A stretch of DNA of 64,000 nucleotides from Comamonadaceae bacterium (GCA_013297875.1 JAAFIW010000001.1:372001-436000); one strand, 5' to 3'. Numbered from the stretch's first letter, positions 44,757-55,215 are shown. Notes: a model not told the origin generated them from the sequence alone. A program made the numbers and translations.

Positions 44757-45878
44757 ATGAGCGCAGCGCATTGGCGGCGGGCCATGAAGACCGGCACGGT
44801 GCCTGCCGCCGTGCCGACGTGGGTGCCCGGGGCGTCGCAGCTGCAGCCCAACACGCCACAGCCCCACGCGTTGAAGCGGCTGTGGCGCGGCATTCAAGCC
44901 TGGCAGCTGGTCACGCTGATCGTGCTGCTGGCCGTACCCTTTGTGGCCACGCCCTTTCTCACATTTCAGGTGGCCTCGCAAGCGCTCATCCTCGGCTTGA
45001 TTGCACTGTCACTGGCATTCCTGGCTGGTTACGGCGGCATGGTCTCGCTGGCTCAAATGACGGTGGCAGGCATCGCGGGCTATGCGGTGGCGGTCTTGGG
45101 CACAAGCAGCTATGCCGAGATCAGCCTGGGCTGGCGCTGGTATGTGGCCGTGCCGGCCGCCATCACGATCGCCGTGCTGTGCTCCGCAGGCATTGGCTGG
45201 CTGTCGGTGCGCACCGAGGGTATCTACACCATCATGATCACGCTGGCCATCGGCGTGGCGTTCTATTACCTGGTGCTACAAAACTACAGCGTGTTCAATG
45301 GCTTTCAGGGCCTGCGTGAAATCAAACCACCGGTACTGTGGGGCGTGAACATGCGCGACCCGTTGCCCTACTATTTTCTGTGCCTGTTCTGGGCTGTGGC
45401 GGGCTACGGGTTCATCAGCTACCTGGTGCGAGCGCCGTTTGGCATTGCGCTGCAGGGCATCCGCGACAACCCCCGGCGCATGGCATCGCTGGGCTTTAAC
45501 GTGGTGGCCCATCGGGTGGCCGCCTACGCCGTGGCGGGCTTGCTGGCGGCCGTGGGCGGCGTGCTGCTGGCTTGGTACAACACGCTGATGAGCCCCGGGT
45601 CGGTGGGCACTGGCTGGATGATCAACATCCTGGTGATTGCCGTGCTGGGTGGCGTAAAGAACCCGCTGGGCGCTTTTCTGGGTGCGCTGATTTTTGTGTT
45701 GCTGCAAACCTTTGCCATCGACATCATCAACCGCGAGCGCTTCAACCTGGTTATTGGCAGCGTGTTTCTGGCCATTGTGCTGTTTTCCCCCGACGGTTTG
45801 CTGGGGCTGTGGGAGAAGCTAAAAGCTCGCCTGCGGTCGCGTAAACCACTTACTTCCCACTACAGGAGACAACCGTGA
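44757..45878 (+). CDS. livM: Branched-chain-type ABC transporter permease (LivM)
   Basis: 373 residues; GAGGAG 10 bases before the ATG. A hydrophilic N-terminal extension of about 45 residues precedes the LivM core (LILGLIALSLAFLAGYGGMVSLAQMTVAGIAGY, then YFLCLFWAVAGYGFISYLVRAPFG and IRDNPRRMASLGFN). The stop overlaps the GTG of the binding-protein gene. Confidence 0.93.
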   Translation: MSAAHWRRAMKTGTVPAAVPTWVPGASQLQPNTPQPHALKRLWRGIQAWQLVTLIVLLAVPFVATPFLTFQVASQALILGLIALSLAFLAGYGGMVSLAQMTVAGIAGYAVAVLGTSSYAEISLGWRWYVAVPAAITIAVLCSAGIGWLSVRTEGIYTIMITLAIGVAFYYLVLQNYSVFNGFQGLREIKPPVLWGVNMRDPLPYYFLCLFWAVAGYGFISYLVRAPFGIALQGIRDNPRRMASLGFNVVAHRVAAYAVAGLLAAVGGVLLAWYNTLMSPGSVGTGWMINILVIAVLGGVKNPLGAFLGALIFVLLQTFAIDIINRERFNLVIGSVFLAIVLFSPDGLLGLWEKLKARLRSRKPLTSHYRRQP

Positions 45879-47128
45879 ACGCAACGAAGAGACTACTGGT
45901 ACGCACCGCGCTGGGCATGGCCGCAGCAACCGCCCTCTGGGGTTCCGCATGGGCACAACAAGGGCCTGTGAAGATAGGCTTGCTTGCCACCCTGGAGGGG
46001 CCGTTTGCCGCAGGCGGCGCCGACGGCATGCGGGGCGCCGAACTGGCTGTCAAGGCGCGTGGCGGCATGGTGGCTGGGCGCAAGATTGAGGTCATCAAAG
46101 CCAGCTCGAACGCCACACCCGATGTGGCCGTGAATGCCACGCGCAAGCTGGTAGAGCAAGACAAGGTCGACATCATGGTTGGCCCCCTGTCGGGCGGCGA
46201 GGGCATTGCAGTGAAGGACTATTCCAAGTCCCAACCCAACATCACCTTTATCAACGGCTCTTCTGGCGCGCAGGCTGCCACCCTGGTCAGCCCCAGCACT
46301 AACTTCTTTCGCTTCAACACCGAGGGCGCGCAGTGGATGGTGGGCTTGGGCAAAGCTGCCATGGACAAGGGCTACAAGCGCGTGATGGTGATTGCCGAGG
46401 ACTACGGCTTCCCGTACTCGCAGGTGCAGGGCTTCATGTCCGAGTACTGCCGCCTGGGCGGCAAAGTAACGGAGAAAGCCTGGGTGCCACTGGGTGGCAA
46501 AGACTACTCGTCGGTGATTGCCAAGATCCCCAAAGATGTGGATGCACTGCTGGTAGTCCTGGGCGGCGCGGATGCGGTGAACTTTCTGACGCAGTATGAA
46601 AACGCCGGTGGCGACAAACCCATGATGGGTGGGTCGATTACCGTGAGCCAGGACGTGCTGAACTACAAAGGCAAGCGCCGTGAGTCCCTGATCGGCACCA
46701 TGTCTGCGGGCCCCATTGCCGACTCATTTGACGGAGCCGAGTGGAGAGCTTTTGTAGCCGACTACCGCGCCACCTACCCCGTGTCTGCCGGTGGCTTTCC
46801 AAGCCCCAGCCTGTTTGCCTATGTCTACTACCAGAACATGAAAGCCGCGCTGGACGGGTTGGATGCTGTCAAGGGCGACTTGTCGGGCGGCCAGGCCAAG
46901 TACCGCGAGGCTCTGTCCAAAATGGTGCTGAAGACACCGACTGGCGATGTGCGCCTGGACAACAACCGCCAGGCCATTGGCACCACCTTTGTGACCGAGG
47001 TGGTCAAAGACGCCCAAGGCAACTTGTTCAACAAGGTGCTGCGCAAGGTAGACAACATTGATCAGACGCTGGGCATGAGCGCGGCGGACTTCAAGATTGG
47101 CACGCGCGACGTGCCAAGCTGCCCCTAA
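45875..47128 (+). CDS. livK: ABC transporter substrate-binding protein of the operon
   Basis: 417 residues from the GTG at 45875 (CAGGAGACAACC upstream). A Sec signal peptide (RTALGMAAATALWGSAWAQ) precedes a Peripla_BP_6 fold (VKIGLLATLEGPFAAGGADG, AELAVKARGGMVAGRKIEVI, DKVDIMVGPLSGGEGIAVKDY). This receptor decides what the transporter takes up, so the ligand defines the whole operon's substrate; the sequence does not give it away. Confidence 0.92.
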   Translation: MNATKRLLVRTALGMAAATALWGSAWAQQGPVKIGLLATLEGPFAAGGADGMRGAELAVKARGGMVAGRKIEVIKASSNATPDVAVNATRKLVEQDKVDIMVGPLSGGEGIAVKDYSKSQPNITFINGSSGAQAATLVSPSTNFFRFNTEGAQWMVGLGKAAMDKGYKRVMVIAEDYGFPYSQVQGFMSEYCRLGGKVTEKAWVPLGGKDYSSVIAKIPKDVDALLVVLGGADAVNFLTQYENAGGDKPMMGGSITVSQDVLNYKGKRRESLIGTMSAGPIADSFDGAEWRAFVADYRATYPVSAGGFPSPSLFAYVYYQNMKAALDGLDAVKGDLSGGQAKYREALSKMVLKTPTGDVRLDNNRQAIGTTFVTEVVKDAQGNLFNKVLRKVDNIDQTLGMSAADFKIGTRDVPSCP

Positions 47129-47153
47129 CTTGTCTTGACGGATCGCTGAGCCC

Positions 47154-47960
47154 ATGGCTACTGTGACTCAACTGCGCCCTGCATCGGTTGCAACGACCGG
47201 TGCGAAGCCGCACGCGTCAAACGAGGCCCTGGTGCTCAGCAACGTGACCCGCGCCTTTGGTGCTTTGCGCGCGGTTGACGATGTGTCGCTTTCAGTAGCG
47301 GCAGGACAAAAATACGCCATCCTCGGTTCCAACGGCGCGGGCAAAACCACGCTGTTCAACGCCATCACCGGCGACTTTCCGCCCACCTCCGGGCGGATCC
47401 AGTTTTTTGGCGAAGACATCACGGAACTGCCTCCGCATGAGCGCATCCGCAAGGGGCTGCGACGCACCTACCAGTCTTCGCTGTTGTTTCGCGACCTGTC
47501 GGTGCGCGACAACCTGTTTCTGGCAGTGCGCGGCGTGTCCAATGGTCGCTTCAGTTTTTTGCAAGCCCGCGCCAGCCACGCTTCCACGCTGGCCACACAC
47601 GATTTGCTGGAGCGTGCGCGCTTGACCCATGTGGCCGACGAGCTGGTGGCCAACCTGGCCTACGGGCAGCTGCGTCAGCTCGAAATTGGCATTGCGCTGG
47701 CCGGTGCGCCGCGCCTGATTCTGTTTGACGAGCCGGCCGCCGGCCTGTCACCCGCCGAGCGGCGCGAGTTGGTGGCGCTGCTAACCGCGCTGCCCGCGCA
47801 TATGAGTTTTGTATTGATCGAGCACGATCTGGACATTGCCTTGCGCGTGGTGGAGTACGTCACGGTGATGCACAACGGGCGCGTGCTCAAGTCGGGCACG
47901 CCAAACGACATTGAAAATGATGCGCAGGTGCAAGCCATCTACATGGGAGGCAAGCACTGA
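47154..47960 (+). CDS. livG: Branched-chain-type ABC transporter ATP-binding protein (LivG)
   Basis: 268 residues. An N-terminal extension of about 25 residues precedes the LivG domain: Walker [20 protein letters not shown], the [19 protein letters not shown] segment, [15 protein letters not shown] as signature, [13 protein letters not shown] Walker B, and [13 protein letters not shown]. Stop and next start overlap (TGATGG). Confidence 0.93.
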   Translation: MATVTQLRPASVATTGAKPHASNEALVLSNVTRAFGALRAVDDVSLSVAAGQKYAILGSNGAGKTTLFNAITGDFPPTSGRIQFFGEDITELPPHERIRKGLRRTYQSSLLFRDLSVRDNLFLAVRGVSNGRFSFLQARASHASTLATHDLLERARLTHVADELVANLAYGQLRQLEIGIALAGAPRLILFDEPAAGLSPAERRELVALLTALPAHMSFVLIEHDLDIALRVVEYVTVMHNGRVLKSGTPNDIENDAQVQAIYMGGKH

Positions 47961-50233
47961 TGGCCTGGTTTGGCAAAAAAGACAGCTCAGTGGCACGCGG
48001 CCCGGTGTTGGTGGTCGAAGGCCTGAGCGTCTACTACGGTCGCGCCCATGCGCTGCAAAGCGTCAGCCTGCGTATTGACGTGGGCACCGACACCGGGGTG
48101 CTGGGCATTGTGGGCCGCAACGGCATGGGCAAAACCACGCTGTGCAACGCCATCACCGGCCTGGTGCCTGCCACGGGCAGCGTGCGGCTGCTTGGCGAAG
48201 AAATTTTGGGCTTGCCGCCCAACGAAATCACAAAGCGCGGCATTGCCTATGTGCCGCAGGGTCGACGCGTGTGGCCATCACTCACGGTGGACGAAACCCT
48301 GAGATTGGTCGCGCCGCAACGCCGCGATGTCGAGCGGGTCTACACCATGTTCCCCCGGTTGGCAGAGCGCAAAAGCAACGGCGGCGCGCAGCTGTCGGGT
48401 GGCGAGCAACAAATGCTGGCCATCGGCCGGGCCTTGTTGCTGCAACCCAAATTGCTGGTGATGGACGAGCCCACCGAGGGCCTGGCCCCGGTGATCGTGG
48501 AGCAGGTGGCGCAAGCCCTGCGTGACCTGGCGCAGCAAGGCGATATTGCGGTGCTGCTGATCGAGCAAAACCTGGGCGTGGCACTGTCGGTGTCCAGCCG
48601 CATTGGCGTGATGGTCAATGGCCGCATTGCGCATGAAATGGCCACCTCGCAACTGGCGGGTGACAAAGAACTGCAAGAGCGCCTGCTGGGTTTGCGCTCG
48701 GGTGGGCACGATGAGGCCGACGAAGAGCCTGCCGATTCGCCGCCCGCTGCGAACCAGCCCACACAAATGCTCACCGTGCGCCGTGCGCATGGCGACGGCG
48801 CACCCTCACTGGACAACCGCGCACCGCAAACGGTGCGTGGGCTGAACCGGTGGAACGCCGCATCGAGCACAGGTACCGGTGCGGGCGAGTGGCTTGATGT
48901 GCCGCGCACCGGCATGGCTGGCTCGCCAGCGCCGTCATCAAGCCCCGCACCCGCTTCGATGTTTCCCGCCTCAGCGCAGATTTTTGATTTCCCGGTTGCC
49001 TCCACCAGCACCCGCGCCGCTTATGTGGTGGGTACCTTTGACACCAAGGCACGCGAGTTGTTTTTCATACGCCAGTGCCTGGAAAAGCTGGGGCTGCGGG
49101 TGGTCACCGTTGATCTGTCCACCTCGGGCAAAGCCTCACCCGCCAGCGTGCACCCGCGCGAGGTGGCCCGCTACCACCCGGGCGGCGACAGTGCCGTGTT
49201 CACTGGCGACCGGGGCAGCGCCGTCACCGGCATGGCCACCGCTTTTGCCCACTTCTTGGGCACCCGGCGCGACTTGGGCGGCATCATCTCGGCCGGTGGT
49301 TCGGGCGGTACCTCGTTGGCCACGCCGGGCATGCGGGCGCTGGCGGTGGGTGTGCCCAAGGTGATGGTCTCCACCATGGCCAGCGGCGACACGCGGCCCT
49401 ATGTGGGGCCCAGCGATATTTGCATGATGTATTCGGTCACCGATGTGCAGGGCATCAACCGCATCAGCGAAAAAGTACTGGCCAATGCCGCCCACGCGCT
49501 GGCCGGCATGGTGGCCCACCCGCCGGTGGAATCGGCGATTACCAAACCGGCTTTGGGCTTGACCATGTTTGGCGTGACCACGCCGTGCGTGCAGGCCGTG
49601 GCCAAACAGCTGGAAGCCGACTACGACTGCCTGGTGTTTCACGCCACCGGCGTGGGCGGCCAGAGCATGGAAAAGCTGGTGGCTTCCAAATTGCTGGCCG
49701 GCGTGCTGGACATCAGCACCACCGAGGTGGCCGATGAGATTGGCGGCGGCGTGTTGTCTGCCGGGCCGCACCGCATGGATGTATTTGCCCAGCTGGCGGT
49801 GCCGTATGTCGGCTCGTGCGGCGCGCTGGACATGGTGAATTTTGGTGCCTGGGACAGCGTGCCCGAGCGCTACAAGGGACGCACCCTGTACCGCCACAAC
49901 CCCACGGTGACGCTGATGCGAACCACGGTCGATGAGTGCCAGAAGATTGGCGAGTTCATTGCCAAAAAGCTCAACGCCATGCAAGGCCCGGTGCGGTTTT
50001 TGATTCCCGAAGGCGGCGTGTCAGCCATCGACAAACCCGGCCAGCCGTTTCACAGCGAGCCTGCTAACCGCATGCTGTTTTCCACCATCGAACAGCACTT
50101 TCGCCCCAGTAGCCAGCGCCGCTTGCTGCGTGTGCCGCACCACATCAACGACGAGGCCTTTGCCCGCGCGCTGGTGGCGGCGTGGCATGAAATTGCCCCC
50201 CCACACACAAAAGCCAAGGAGAAACTGTTTTGA
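47960..50233 (+). CDS. LivF-type ABC ATPase fused to a Tm-1/UPF0261 domain
   Basis: 757 residues, about three times a normal LivF. Residues 1 to about 250 form a full LivF ATPase ([51 protein letters not shown]). A Pro/Ser/Ala-rich linker runs to about 350. From about 352 to the end is a complete Tm-1-like/UPF0261 domain: [98 protein letters not shown]0261 proteins bind ATP-like ligands and usually adjoin the PEP-hydrolase-family TIM barrel, as here. There is no frameshift, so the fusion is real in this sequence. Confidence 0.92.
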   Translation: MAWFGKKDSSVARGPVLVVEGLSVYYGRAHALQSVSLRIDVGTDTGVLGIVGRNGMGKTTLCNAITGLVPATGSVRLLGEEILGLPPNEITKRGIAYVPQGRRVWPSLTVDETLRLVAPQRRDVERVYTMFPRLAERKSNGGAQLSGGEQQMLAIGRALLLQPKLLVMDEPTEGLAPVIVEQVAQALRDLAQQGDIAVLLIEQNLGVALSVSSRIGVMVNGRIAHEMATSQLAGDKELQERLLGLRSGGHDEADEEPADSPPAANQPTQMLTVRRAHGDGAPSLDNRAPQTVRGLNRWNAASSTGTGAGEWLDVPRTGMAGSPAPSSSPAPASMFPASAQIFDFPVASTSTRAAYVVGTFDTKARELFFIRQCLEKLGLRVVTVDLSTSGKASPASVHPREVARYHPGGDSAVFTGDRGSAVTGMATAFAHFLGTRRDLGGIISAGGSGGTSLATPGMRALAVGVPKVMVSTMASGDTRPYVGPSDICMMYSVTDVQGINRISEKVLANAAHALAGMVAHPPVESAITKPALGLTMFGVTTPCVQAVAKQLEADYDCLVFHATGVGGQSMEKLVASKLLAGVLDISTTEVADEIGGGVLSAGPHRMDVFAQLAVPYVGSCGALDMVNFGAWDSVPERYKGRTLYRHNPTVTLMRTTVDECQKIGEFIAKKLNAMQGPVRFLIPEGGVSAIDKPGQPFHSEPANRMLFSTIEQHFRPSSQRRLLRVPHHINDEAFARALVAAWHEIAPPHTKAKEKLF

Positions 50234-51060
50234 CCCGTATTGCGAGATCTGCGCTGCTGGCGCGCTTCAAAGAAAAAATAGCTGCTGGAAAGCCCTTGGT
50301 GGGCGGCGGCGCAGGCACCGGTTTGTCGGCCAAATGCGAAGAGGCTGGTGGCATTGACCTGATCGTCATCTACAACTCGGGCCGCTACCGCATGGCTGGG
50401 CGCGGCTCGCTGGCGGGCCTGCTGGCTTATGGCAATGCCAATGAAATTGTGTGCGAGATGGCACTGGAGGTGCTGCCAGTGGTCAAACACACGCCCGTAT
50501 TGGCCGGGGTGAACGGTACCGACCCCTTCATGATTCCCGACCAGTTTCTAAAGCGCTTGATCGACCTGGGTTTCTCGGGCGTTCAGAACTTTCCCACCGT
50601 GGGTTTGATTGACGGCACCTTTCGCGCCAACCTGGAAGAAACCGGCATGGGCTACAGCCTGGAAGTGGACTTGATCGCACGCGCCCACGCGATGGACTTG
50701 CTCACCACCCCTTACGTCTTCAGCGAGGCGAATGCCGCCGACATGGCCAAAGCCGGTGCCGACATCGTGGTCTGCCACATGGGCCTGACCACCGGTGGTG
50801 CCATTGGTGCCAGCACCGCCTTGAAGCTGGCCGATTGCGTGGCCCCAATCAATGCCTGGGCAGCGGCGGCCAAAGCGGTGAACCCGCAGGTGATTGTGCT
50901 GTGCCATGGTGGGCCGATTGCCACACCAGAAGACGCGCAATACATCTTGCAGCGTTGCCCCGATTGCCACGGTTTTTACGGTGCCAGCTCCATGGAGCGC
51001 CTACCCACTGAGGTGGCGCTCACCGAGACCACCCGACGTTTCATGCAGATCACCCGATAG
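50230..51060 (+). CDS. PEP-hydrolase-family TIM-barrel protein (PF09370)
   Basis: 276 residues from a TTG at 50230 that overlaps the fusion gene's stop; AAGGAGA lies 8-9 bases upstream. The sequence [65 protein letters not shown] and [16 protein letters not shown] is the pattern of the phosphoenolpyruvate-hydrolase/TIM-barrel family, related to isocitrate-lyase-like barrels. It regularly travels with UPF0261 proteins. The actual reaction is not established; a C-C lyase or phosphate-ester role in the pathway is possible. Confidence 0.85.
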   Translation: MTRIARSALLARFKEKIAAGKPLVGGGAGTGLSAKCEEAGGIDLIVIYNSGRYRMAGRGSLAGLLAYGNANEIVCEMALEVLPVVKHTPVLAGVNGTDPFMIPDQFLKRLIDLGFSGVQNFPTVGLIDGTFRANLEETGMGYSLEVDLIARAHAMDLLTTPYVFSEANAADMAKAGADIVVCHMGLTTGGAIGASTALKLADCVAPINAWAAAAKAVNPQVIVLCHGGPIATPEDAQYILQRCPDCHGFYGASSMERLPTEVALTETTRRFMQITR

Positions 51061-51069
51061 GAGACAAAA

Positions 51070-52770
51070 ATGACCGGCGCTCAATTTGGCAGTTTCTTTC
51101 TTGGCTTGCTGGTGCTGGCCATTGTGGTGGGCATTGCCGTCTGGCTGATGCACTGGCTGTATTTGCGCAGCTCCAAGGAGCGGGCATTTGTGCGCACCGG
51201 CCTGGGCGGGCAAAAGGTGGTGCTGGATGGTGGCGCGTTTGTGCTGCCCATCGTGCATGAGGTGATTCCGGTGAACATGAACACCTTGCGGCTGGAGGTG
51301 AGCCGGGGGCGCGACAAGGCGCTGATCACCAAAGACCGCATGCGGGTCGATGTGATTGCCGAGTTTTATGTGCGGGTGGCGGCGCAACCTGCTGCGGTGG
51401 CCGCAGCCGCGCAAACCCTGGGCTTGCGCACCATGGAGCCTGCGCAACTGCGCGAGTTGGTCGAAGGCAAGTTCATTGATGCATTGCGCACCACCGCCGC
51501 TGAGATGACCATGGAAGAGCTGCACGAAAAGCGCGGCATTTATGTCAGGCGCGTGCGTGAAGCCGTGGCTGAAGACTTGACCAAAAACGGCCTGGAGCTG
51601 GAGGGCGCATCGCTGACCCAGCTGGACCAGACCAGCATGGAATTTTTCAACCCCAGCAATGCCTTTGACGCCGAGGGTTTAACGCGCCTGACCGAGCAGA
51701 TCGAGCACCGCAAAAAGCAGCGCAACGATGTGGAACAAGACACGCTGATCGCCATTCGCAACAAAAACCTGGAAGCCGAAAAGCTCTCGCTGGACATTGA
51801 CCGCGAGAGCGAATACGCCCGCCTGAGCCAGCAGCAAGAGGTGGAGGTGGCCCGGGCCCGCCAGCGCGCCGAGGTGTCTACCGAGCGCGCCCAGCGCGAG
51901 CAGGCATCGGAAGGTGCGCAGATTGCGGCCAAGCAGGCGATTGACGGTGCCCGCATCCGCTCGGAGCAGACGATTGAGCAAGAGCGCATCGGCAAAGAGC
52001 GGGCGATTCAAAGCGCCGAGATCGAGCGGCGCATGGCCCTCGAATTGGCCGAGCAGCAGCGTGCGATTGCGATTGCCCGCGAAAGCAAAGCCCAAAGCGA
52101 AGCCCAGGCCGAAGCAGAAATCGCCCGTGCGCTGGCGGTGAGCGCAGAAGAAAAAGTCTTTACGGCCCGCGAAGTGGAAATGGCCGAGCGCAAGAAAGCC
52201 ATCGACCTGATTGGTGCCGCGCAAGTCGCGCAGCGCGAGGCACTGCGCTTGACGTCTTCCGCCCAAGCCGAGAAAGAAGCCAGTGCCGACCGGGGCGCTG
52301 CGATCCGTGCGCAAGCCGAAGCCGATGCCGATGCCAACCGCATCGAGTCGATGGCGATGCGGGTACGCGCCGAAACGGAAGCCGACGGCCTGCGCCTGAT
52401 GAACGAGGCGCACAACATGCTCACGCCCGAGGCCCGCATGTCGGCCCTGCGCCTGCGCCTGGTGGACAAAGCCGAAGGCATCATCCGCGAATCAGTGCGG
52501 CCGCTGGAGCGGATTGAAGGCATCAAGATCATGCACGTTGATGGCCTGGGCGGCGGCCACAGCAGCATGAATGGCGACGGCAGTGGCGGTGGTGGAAACT
52601 TTGCTGATGGCGTGGTGAACTCGGCGCTGCGTTTCCGGGCGCAGGCACCTTTGGTTGATCAACTGCTCAAGGAAATCGGCATTGATGGGGGCGGGGGCGA
52701 CTTGCAGCGCATGGTCGCCAGCGTCAGCGGTGCGCAGGCGGCCCTGCCGCCAGGGCCGACCAAGGAATAA
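51070..52770 (+). CDS. Flotillin-family protein
   Basis: 566 residues with GGAGACA before the ATG (overlapping the previous TAG). One N-terminal transmembrane helix (FFLGLLVLAIVVGIAVWLMHWLYL), an SPFH/band-7 domain (about 35-200, with DVIAEFYVRVAAQP and EDLTKNGLELEGASLTQLDQTSMEFFN), a long coiled coil rich in Ala, Glu, Gln and Arg (about 215-440) and a C-terminal flotillin tail. Flotillins organise membrane microdomains. Finding one between pathway enzymes and close to the transporter suggests that it scaffolds the importer or the enzymes at the membrane. Confidence 0.9.
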   Translation: MTGAQFGSFFLGLLVLAIVVGIAVWLMHWLYLRSSKERAFVRTGLGGQKVVLDGGAFVLPIVHEVIPVNMNTLRLEVSRGRDKALITKDRMRVDVIAEFYVRVAAQPAAVAAAAQTLGLRTMEPAQLRELVEGKFIDALRTTAAEMTMEELHEKRGIYVRRVREAVAEDLTKNGLELEGASLTQLDQTSMEFFNPSNAFDAEGLTRLTEQIEHRKKQRNDVEQDTLIAIRNKNLEAEKLSLDIDRESEYARLSQQQEVEVARARQRAEVSTERAQREQASEGAQIAAKQAIDGARIRSEQTIEQERIGKERAIQSAEIERRMALELAEQQRAIAIARESKAQSEAQAEAEIARALAVSAEEKVFTAREVEMAERKKAIDLIGAAQVAQREALRLTSSAQAEKEASADRGAAIRAQAEADADANRIESMAMRVRAETEADGLRLMNEAHNMLTPEARMSALRLRLVDKAEGIIRESVRPLERIEGIKIMHVDGLGGGHSSMNGDGSGGGGNFADGVVNSALRFRAQAPLVDQLLKEIGIDGGGGDLQRMVASVSGAQAALPPGPTKE

Positions 52771-52773
52771 GGC

Positions 52774-53211
52774 ATGGTGAACATCTATGTCTCCAGCGTG
52801 ATTGAGTCCAGCGCGGCCAGCGTGTGGGCACGCATTCGCGACTTCAATGGCCTGCCGCAATGGCACCCTTTGATTGCCGACAGCCGCATTGAAAACGGCC
52901 AGGCCAGCGACCGCGTAGGTTGCATACGCCACTTTCACACCAAAGACGGCGGCATGATCCGCGAGCAGTTGCTGGCCTTGAGTGACTACGACTTCAGTTG
53001 CGTCTACAGCATTCTGGAAAGCCCGATGGGCGTGAGCAACTACGTCGCCACGATTAAGCTCACGCCGATCACCGACGGTGACCGCTGCTTTGCCGAGTGG
53101 AGCGCGGAATTCAACTGCGCACCGGGGCGTGAGCGAGAGCTGACGGATTCGATTGGACAAGGCGTTTTTCAAACCGGCTTTGACGCGCTGAAGCAGCGGT
53201 CTGCGCGTTAA
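52774..53211 (+). CDS. SRPBCC-family (polyketide-cyclase-like) protein
   Basis: 145 residues, 3 bases after the flotillin stop. The START/SRPBCC fold is shown by SSVIESSAASVWARIRDFNG, QWHPLIADSRIENG, DRVGCIRHFHTKDG, REQLLALSDYDFSCVYSIL and the C-terminal helix (DSIGQGVFQTGFDAL). These proteins have a deep hydrophobic pocket for small molecules. It is clearly a paralogue of the first 145 residues of the fusion protein at 53743 (shared RDFN..QWH, VGCIR.F..KDG, IREQLL.LSD). Confidence 0.85.
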   Translation: MVNIYVSSVIESSAASVWARIRDFNGLPQWHPLIADSRIENGQASDRVGCIRHFHTKDGGMIREQLLALSDYDFSCVYSILESPMGVSNYVATIKLTPITDGDRCFAEWSAEFNCAPGRERELTDSIGQGVFQTGFDALKQRSAR

Positions 53212-53248
53212 AGCTGCACACCAACAGACCGCTCATGATGGAGACAAC

Positions 53249-53722
53249 ATGACAAGCCTGATAGCCAAGACCTTTGTAGCACTGAGCTTCGCCGCAGCCG
53301 CCACGCTCGCTGTGGCAGCCGAGCCCATGAAGCAGCCGCCGCTGAAAAAACAGCCCACGGTTCAAAAAGTGATTGACGAGCACCTGGACGCGCTGAACAA
53401 GTGCGACTGGAACCGGCTGATGGCGCAGTACCCGCCAGACGTGGAAATTCACCTGCCGGATGGCGCGGTGGTCAAGGGCCAGAAAAAAGTGGGCGAGTTG
53501 TTCGCCGGCTTTTGCAAGCCACGGCCTGACGGCTTGAAAGGCCTGAAGTTCACCACCGAAAGCTCGTTCAAAGTTGGCAACACGCTGAACGTGATGTGGC
53601 GCGCCGAGGCTGATTTTCTGGCTGAGCCCTACAAAGGCTCCGACGCCTACGTCACACGCAACGGCCTGATGGCGGCGCAGGTCACCACCTTTGACGGCTC
53701 CAAGCTGAAGTTCAAGAAGTAA
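53249..53722 (+). CDS. Exported NTF2-like (SnoaL-type) protein
   Basis: 157 residues with a Sec signal (MTSLIAKTFVALSFAAAATLAVAAEP). After a Lys/Pro-rich stretch comes the NTF2-like cone: VIDEHLDALNKCDWNRLMAQYPPDVEIHLPDGAVVKGQKKVGELFAGF, ending FDGSKLKFKK. Such domains are enzymes or binding proteins for small ligands; this one acts in the periplasm, possibly handling the substrate before uptake. It lies 37 bases after the SRPBCC gene, with TGGAGACA before the ATG. Confidence 0.82.
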   Translation: MTSLIAKTFVALSFAAAATLAVAAEPMKQPPLKKQPTVQKVIDEHLDALNKCDWNRLMAQYPPDVEIHLPDGAVVKGQKKVGELFAGFCKPRPDGLKGLKFTTESSFKVGNTLNVMWRAEADFLAEPYKGSDAYVTRNGLMAAQVTTFDGSKLKFKK

Positions 53723-53742
53723 CTGCATTCAAGGCGTTTCGC

Positions 53743-55215
53743 TTGCTGCAAAAGGTCACCCGCTCCACCGTCATCGATGCGCCGATTGAGCGCGTCTGGG
53801 CGGTGTTGCGCGACTTCAACAGCCACGATCAGTGGCACGACGTGGTGCAGGCCAGCCACATCGAGGGCAGCGAGCGCAGCGACCAGGTGGGCTGCATTCG
53901 CAACTTCACGCTGAAGGATGGCAACCACATCCGAGAGCAGTTGCTCACGCTGTCAGACACCACCTACACCAGCACCTACTGCATCGTGCAGGCCACCGTG
54001 CCCTTGCAGCGCTATGTGGCCTCGCTCAAGCTCAAGCCGGTTACGGACGGAAAACGCACTTTCTGGCATTGGGAGTCGACCTTTGACACGCCGCCTGGTC
54101 AGGAGGAGACGTTGCGCGACATGGTGGCCCAAGGCGTGTATGAGGCGGGCTTTGAAAACCTGCGCCGCTACCTGCGCCAGGGTGGTGATCTCCGGAGCCA
54201 AGGCCAGGTGGAGCTGCCAACCGGTGTTGCCATTGCATCGCGTGGCATGGCGGTGCGGCGCTATGGCGATGCCGACACGATCCGCGCCGTTGACACGCAG
54301 GTTGCAGCCCCGGGGCCGGGCCAGGTGCGCATTGCCCAGCGTGCCATCGGCGTGAACTACATCGACGTCTACCTGCGCCGGGGCTGGATTCCGCAGATGT
54401 TGCCGGTGTCTGACCGCGAGCCCGGCGTGCTGGGCATGGAAGCGGCTGGCACGGTGATCGACGTCGGCCCACAGGTCACCGGTTTTCTGCCGGGCGACCG
54501 GGTGGCCTACATCGGCCCGCAGCCGGGTGCCTACAGCACGGTGCGCCGCGTGCCCGCGGACTGGGTGGTGCGGCTGCCGGTGCAGATTGAAATCGAGACC
54601 GCTGCCGCCTTGCTGCTCAAAGGCGTCACCGCTGACTATTTGTTGCGGGATCTGGGCCGGGTTGGCCCCGGCACCCGCCTGCTGGTGCACGCAGCTGCCG
54701 GTGGCGTGGGCCTGCTGGTGTGCAGCTGGGCCAAGCGCCTGGGCGCGCAGGTGATCGGCACCGTGTCCAGCGACGAAAAAGCCCGCGTGGCCCGCGCCTT
54801 TGGCTGTGAGCAGGTCATCGTGACCCGTAACTACCAGTTTGCCGACGCGGTACAGCAAGCCTGCGGCGGTGCCGACGTGGTGATCGACGGCCTGGGCGAA
54901 ACCGCGCGCGACGAAAACCTGGCCGCGCTGGCCCGCCGTGGCCACTGGATCAGCCTGGGCCAGGCCACGGGAGCGCTGAACATGCCCGCCGATGCATTGA
55001 TTGCCAAATCGCTCACGTTTTCGCGGCCCGTGGTGTTTGATTACGTGAACACGCCGGCCCTGATGGCCCAACGCGCACAACGGGTGTGGGACGCGCTGGA
55101 CAGCGGTGCGTTGAAAATGCCACCGATTGAGCGCTACAGCCTGGAAGCCGCCCCCCAAGCCCATGCGCGGCTGGAATCACGCGGCAGCAGCGGCCCCTTG
55201 ATCTTGACGTGTTGA
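53743..55215 (+). CDS. SRPBCC domain fused to a quinone oxidoreductase (MDR family)
   Basis: 490 residues from a TTG (CAAGG about 9 bases upstream). Residues 1 to about 148 are an SRPBCC fold, a paralogue of the gene at 52774; residues about 169-490 are a QOR/zeta-crystallin-type reductase (MAVRRYGDADTIRAVDTQ, GVNYIDVYLRRG, EAAGTVIDVGPQV, and the NADPH loop VHAAAGGVGLLVCSWAKRLGA). It would bind a hydrophobic intermediate and reduce an enone or quinone with NADPH. The frame is uninterrupted across the junction, so this is a single fused polypeptide. Confidence 0.88.
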   Translation: MLQKVTRSTVIDAPIERVWAVLRDFNSHDQWHDVVQASHIEGSERSDQVGCIRNFTLKDGNHIREQLLTLSDTTYTSTYCIVQATVPLQRYVASLKLKPVTDGKRTFWHWESTFDTPPGQEETLRDMVAQGVYEAGFENLRRYLRQGGDLRSQGQVELPTGVAIASRGMAVRRYGDADTIRAVDTQVAAPGPGQVRIAQRAIGVNYIDVYLRRGWIPQMLPVSDREPGVLGMEAAGTVIDVGPQVTGFLPGDRVAYIGPQPGAYSTVRRVPADWVVRLPVQIEIETAAALLLKGVTADYLLRDLGRVGPGTRLLVHAAAGGVGLLVCSWAKRLGAQVIGTVSSDEKARVARAFGCEQVIVTRNYQFADAVQQACGGADVVIDGLGETARDENLAALARRGHWISLGQATGALNMPADALIAKSLTFSRPVVFDYVNTPALMAQRAQRVWDALDSGALKMPPIERYSLEAAPQAHARLESRGSSGPLILTC

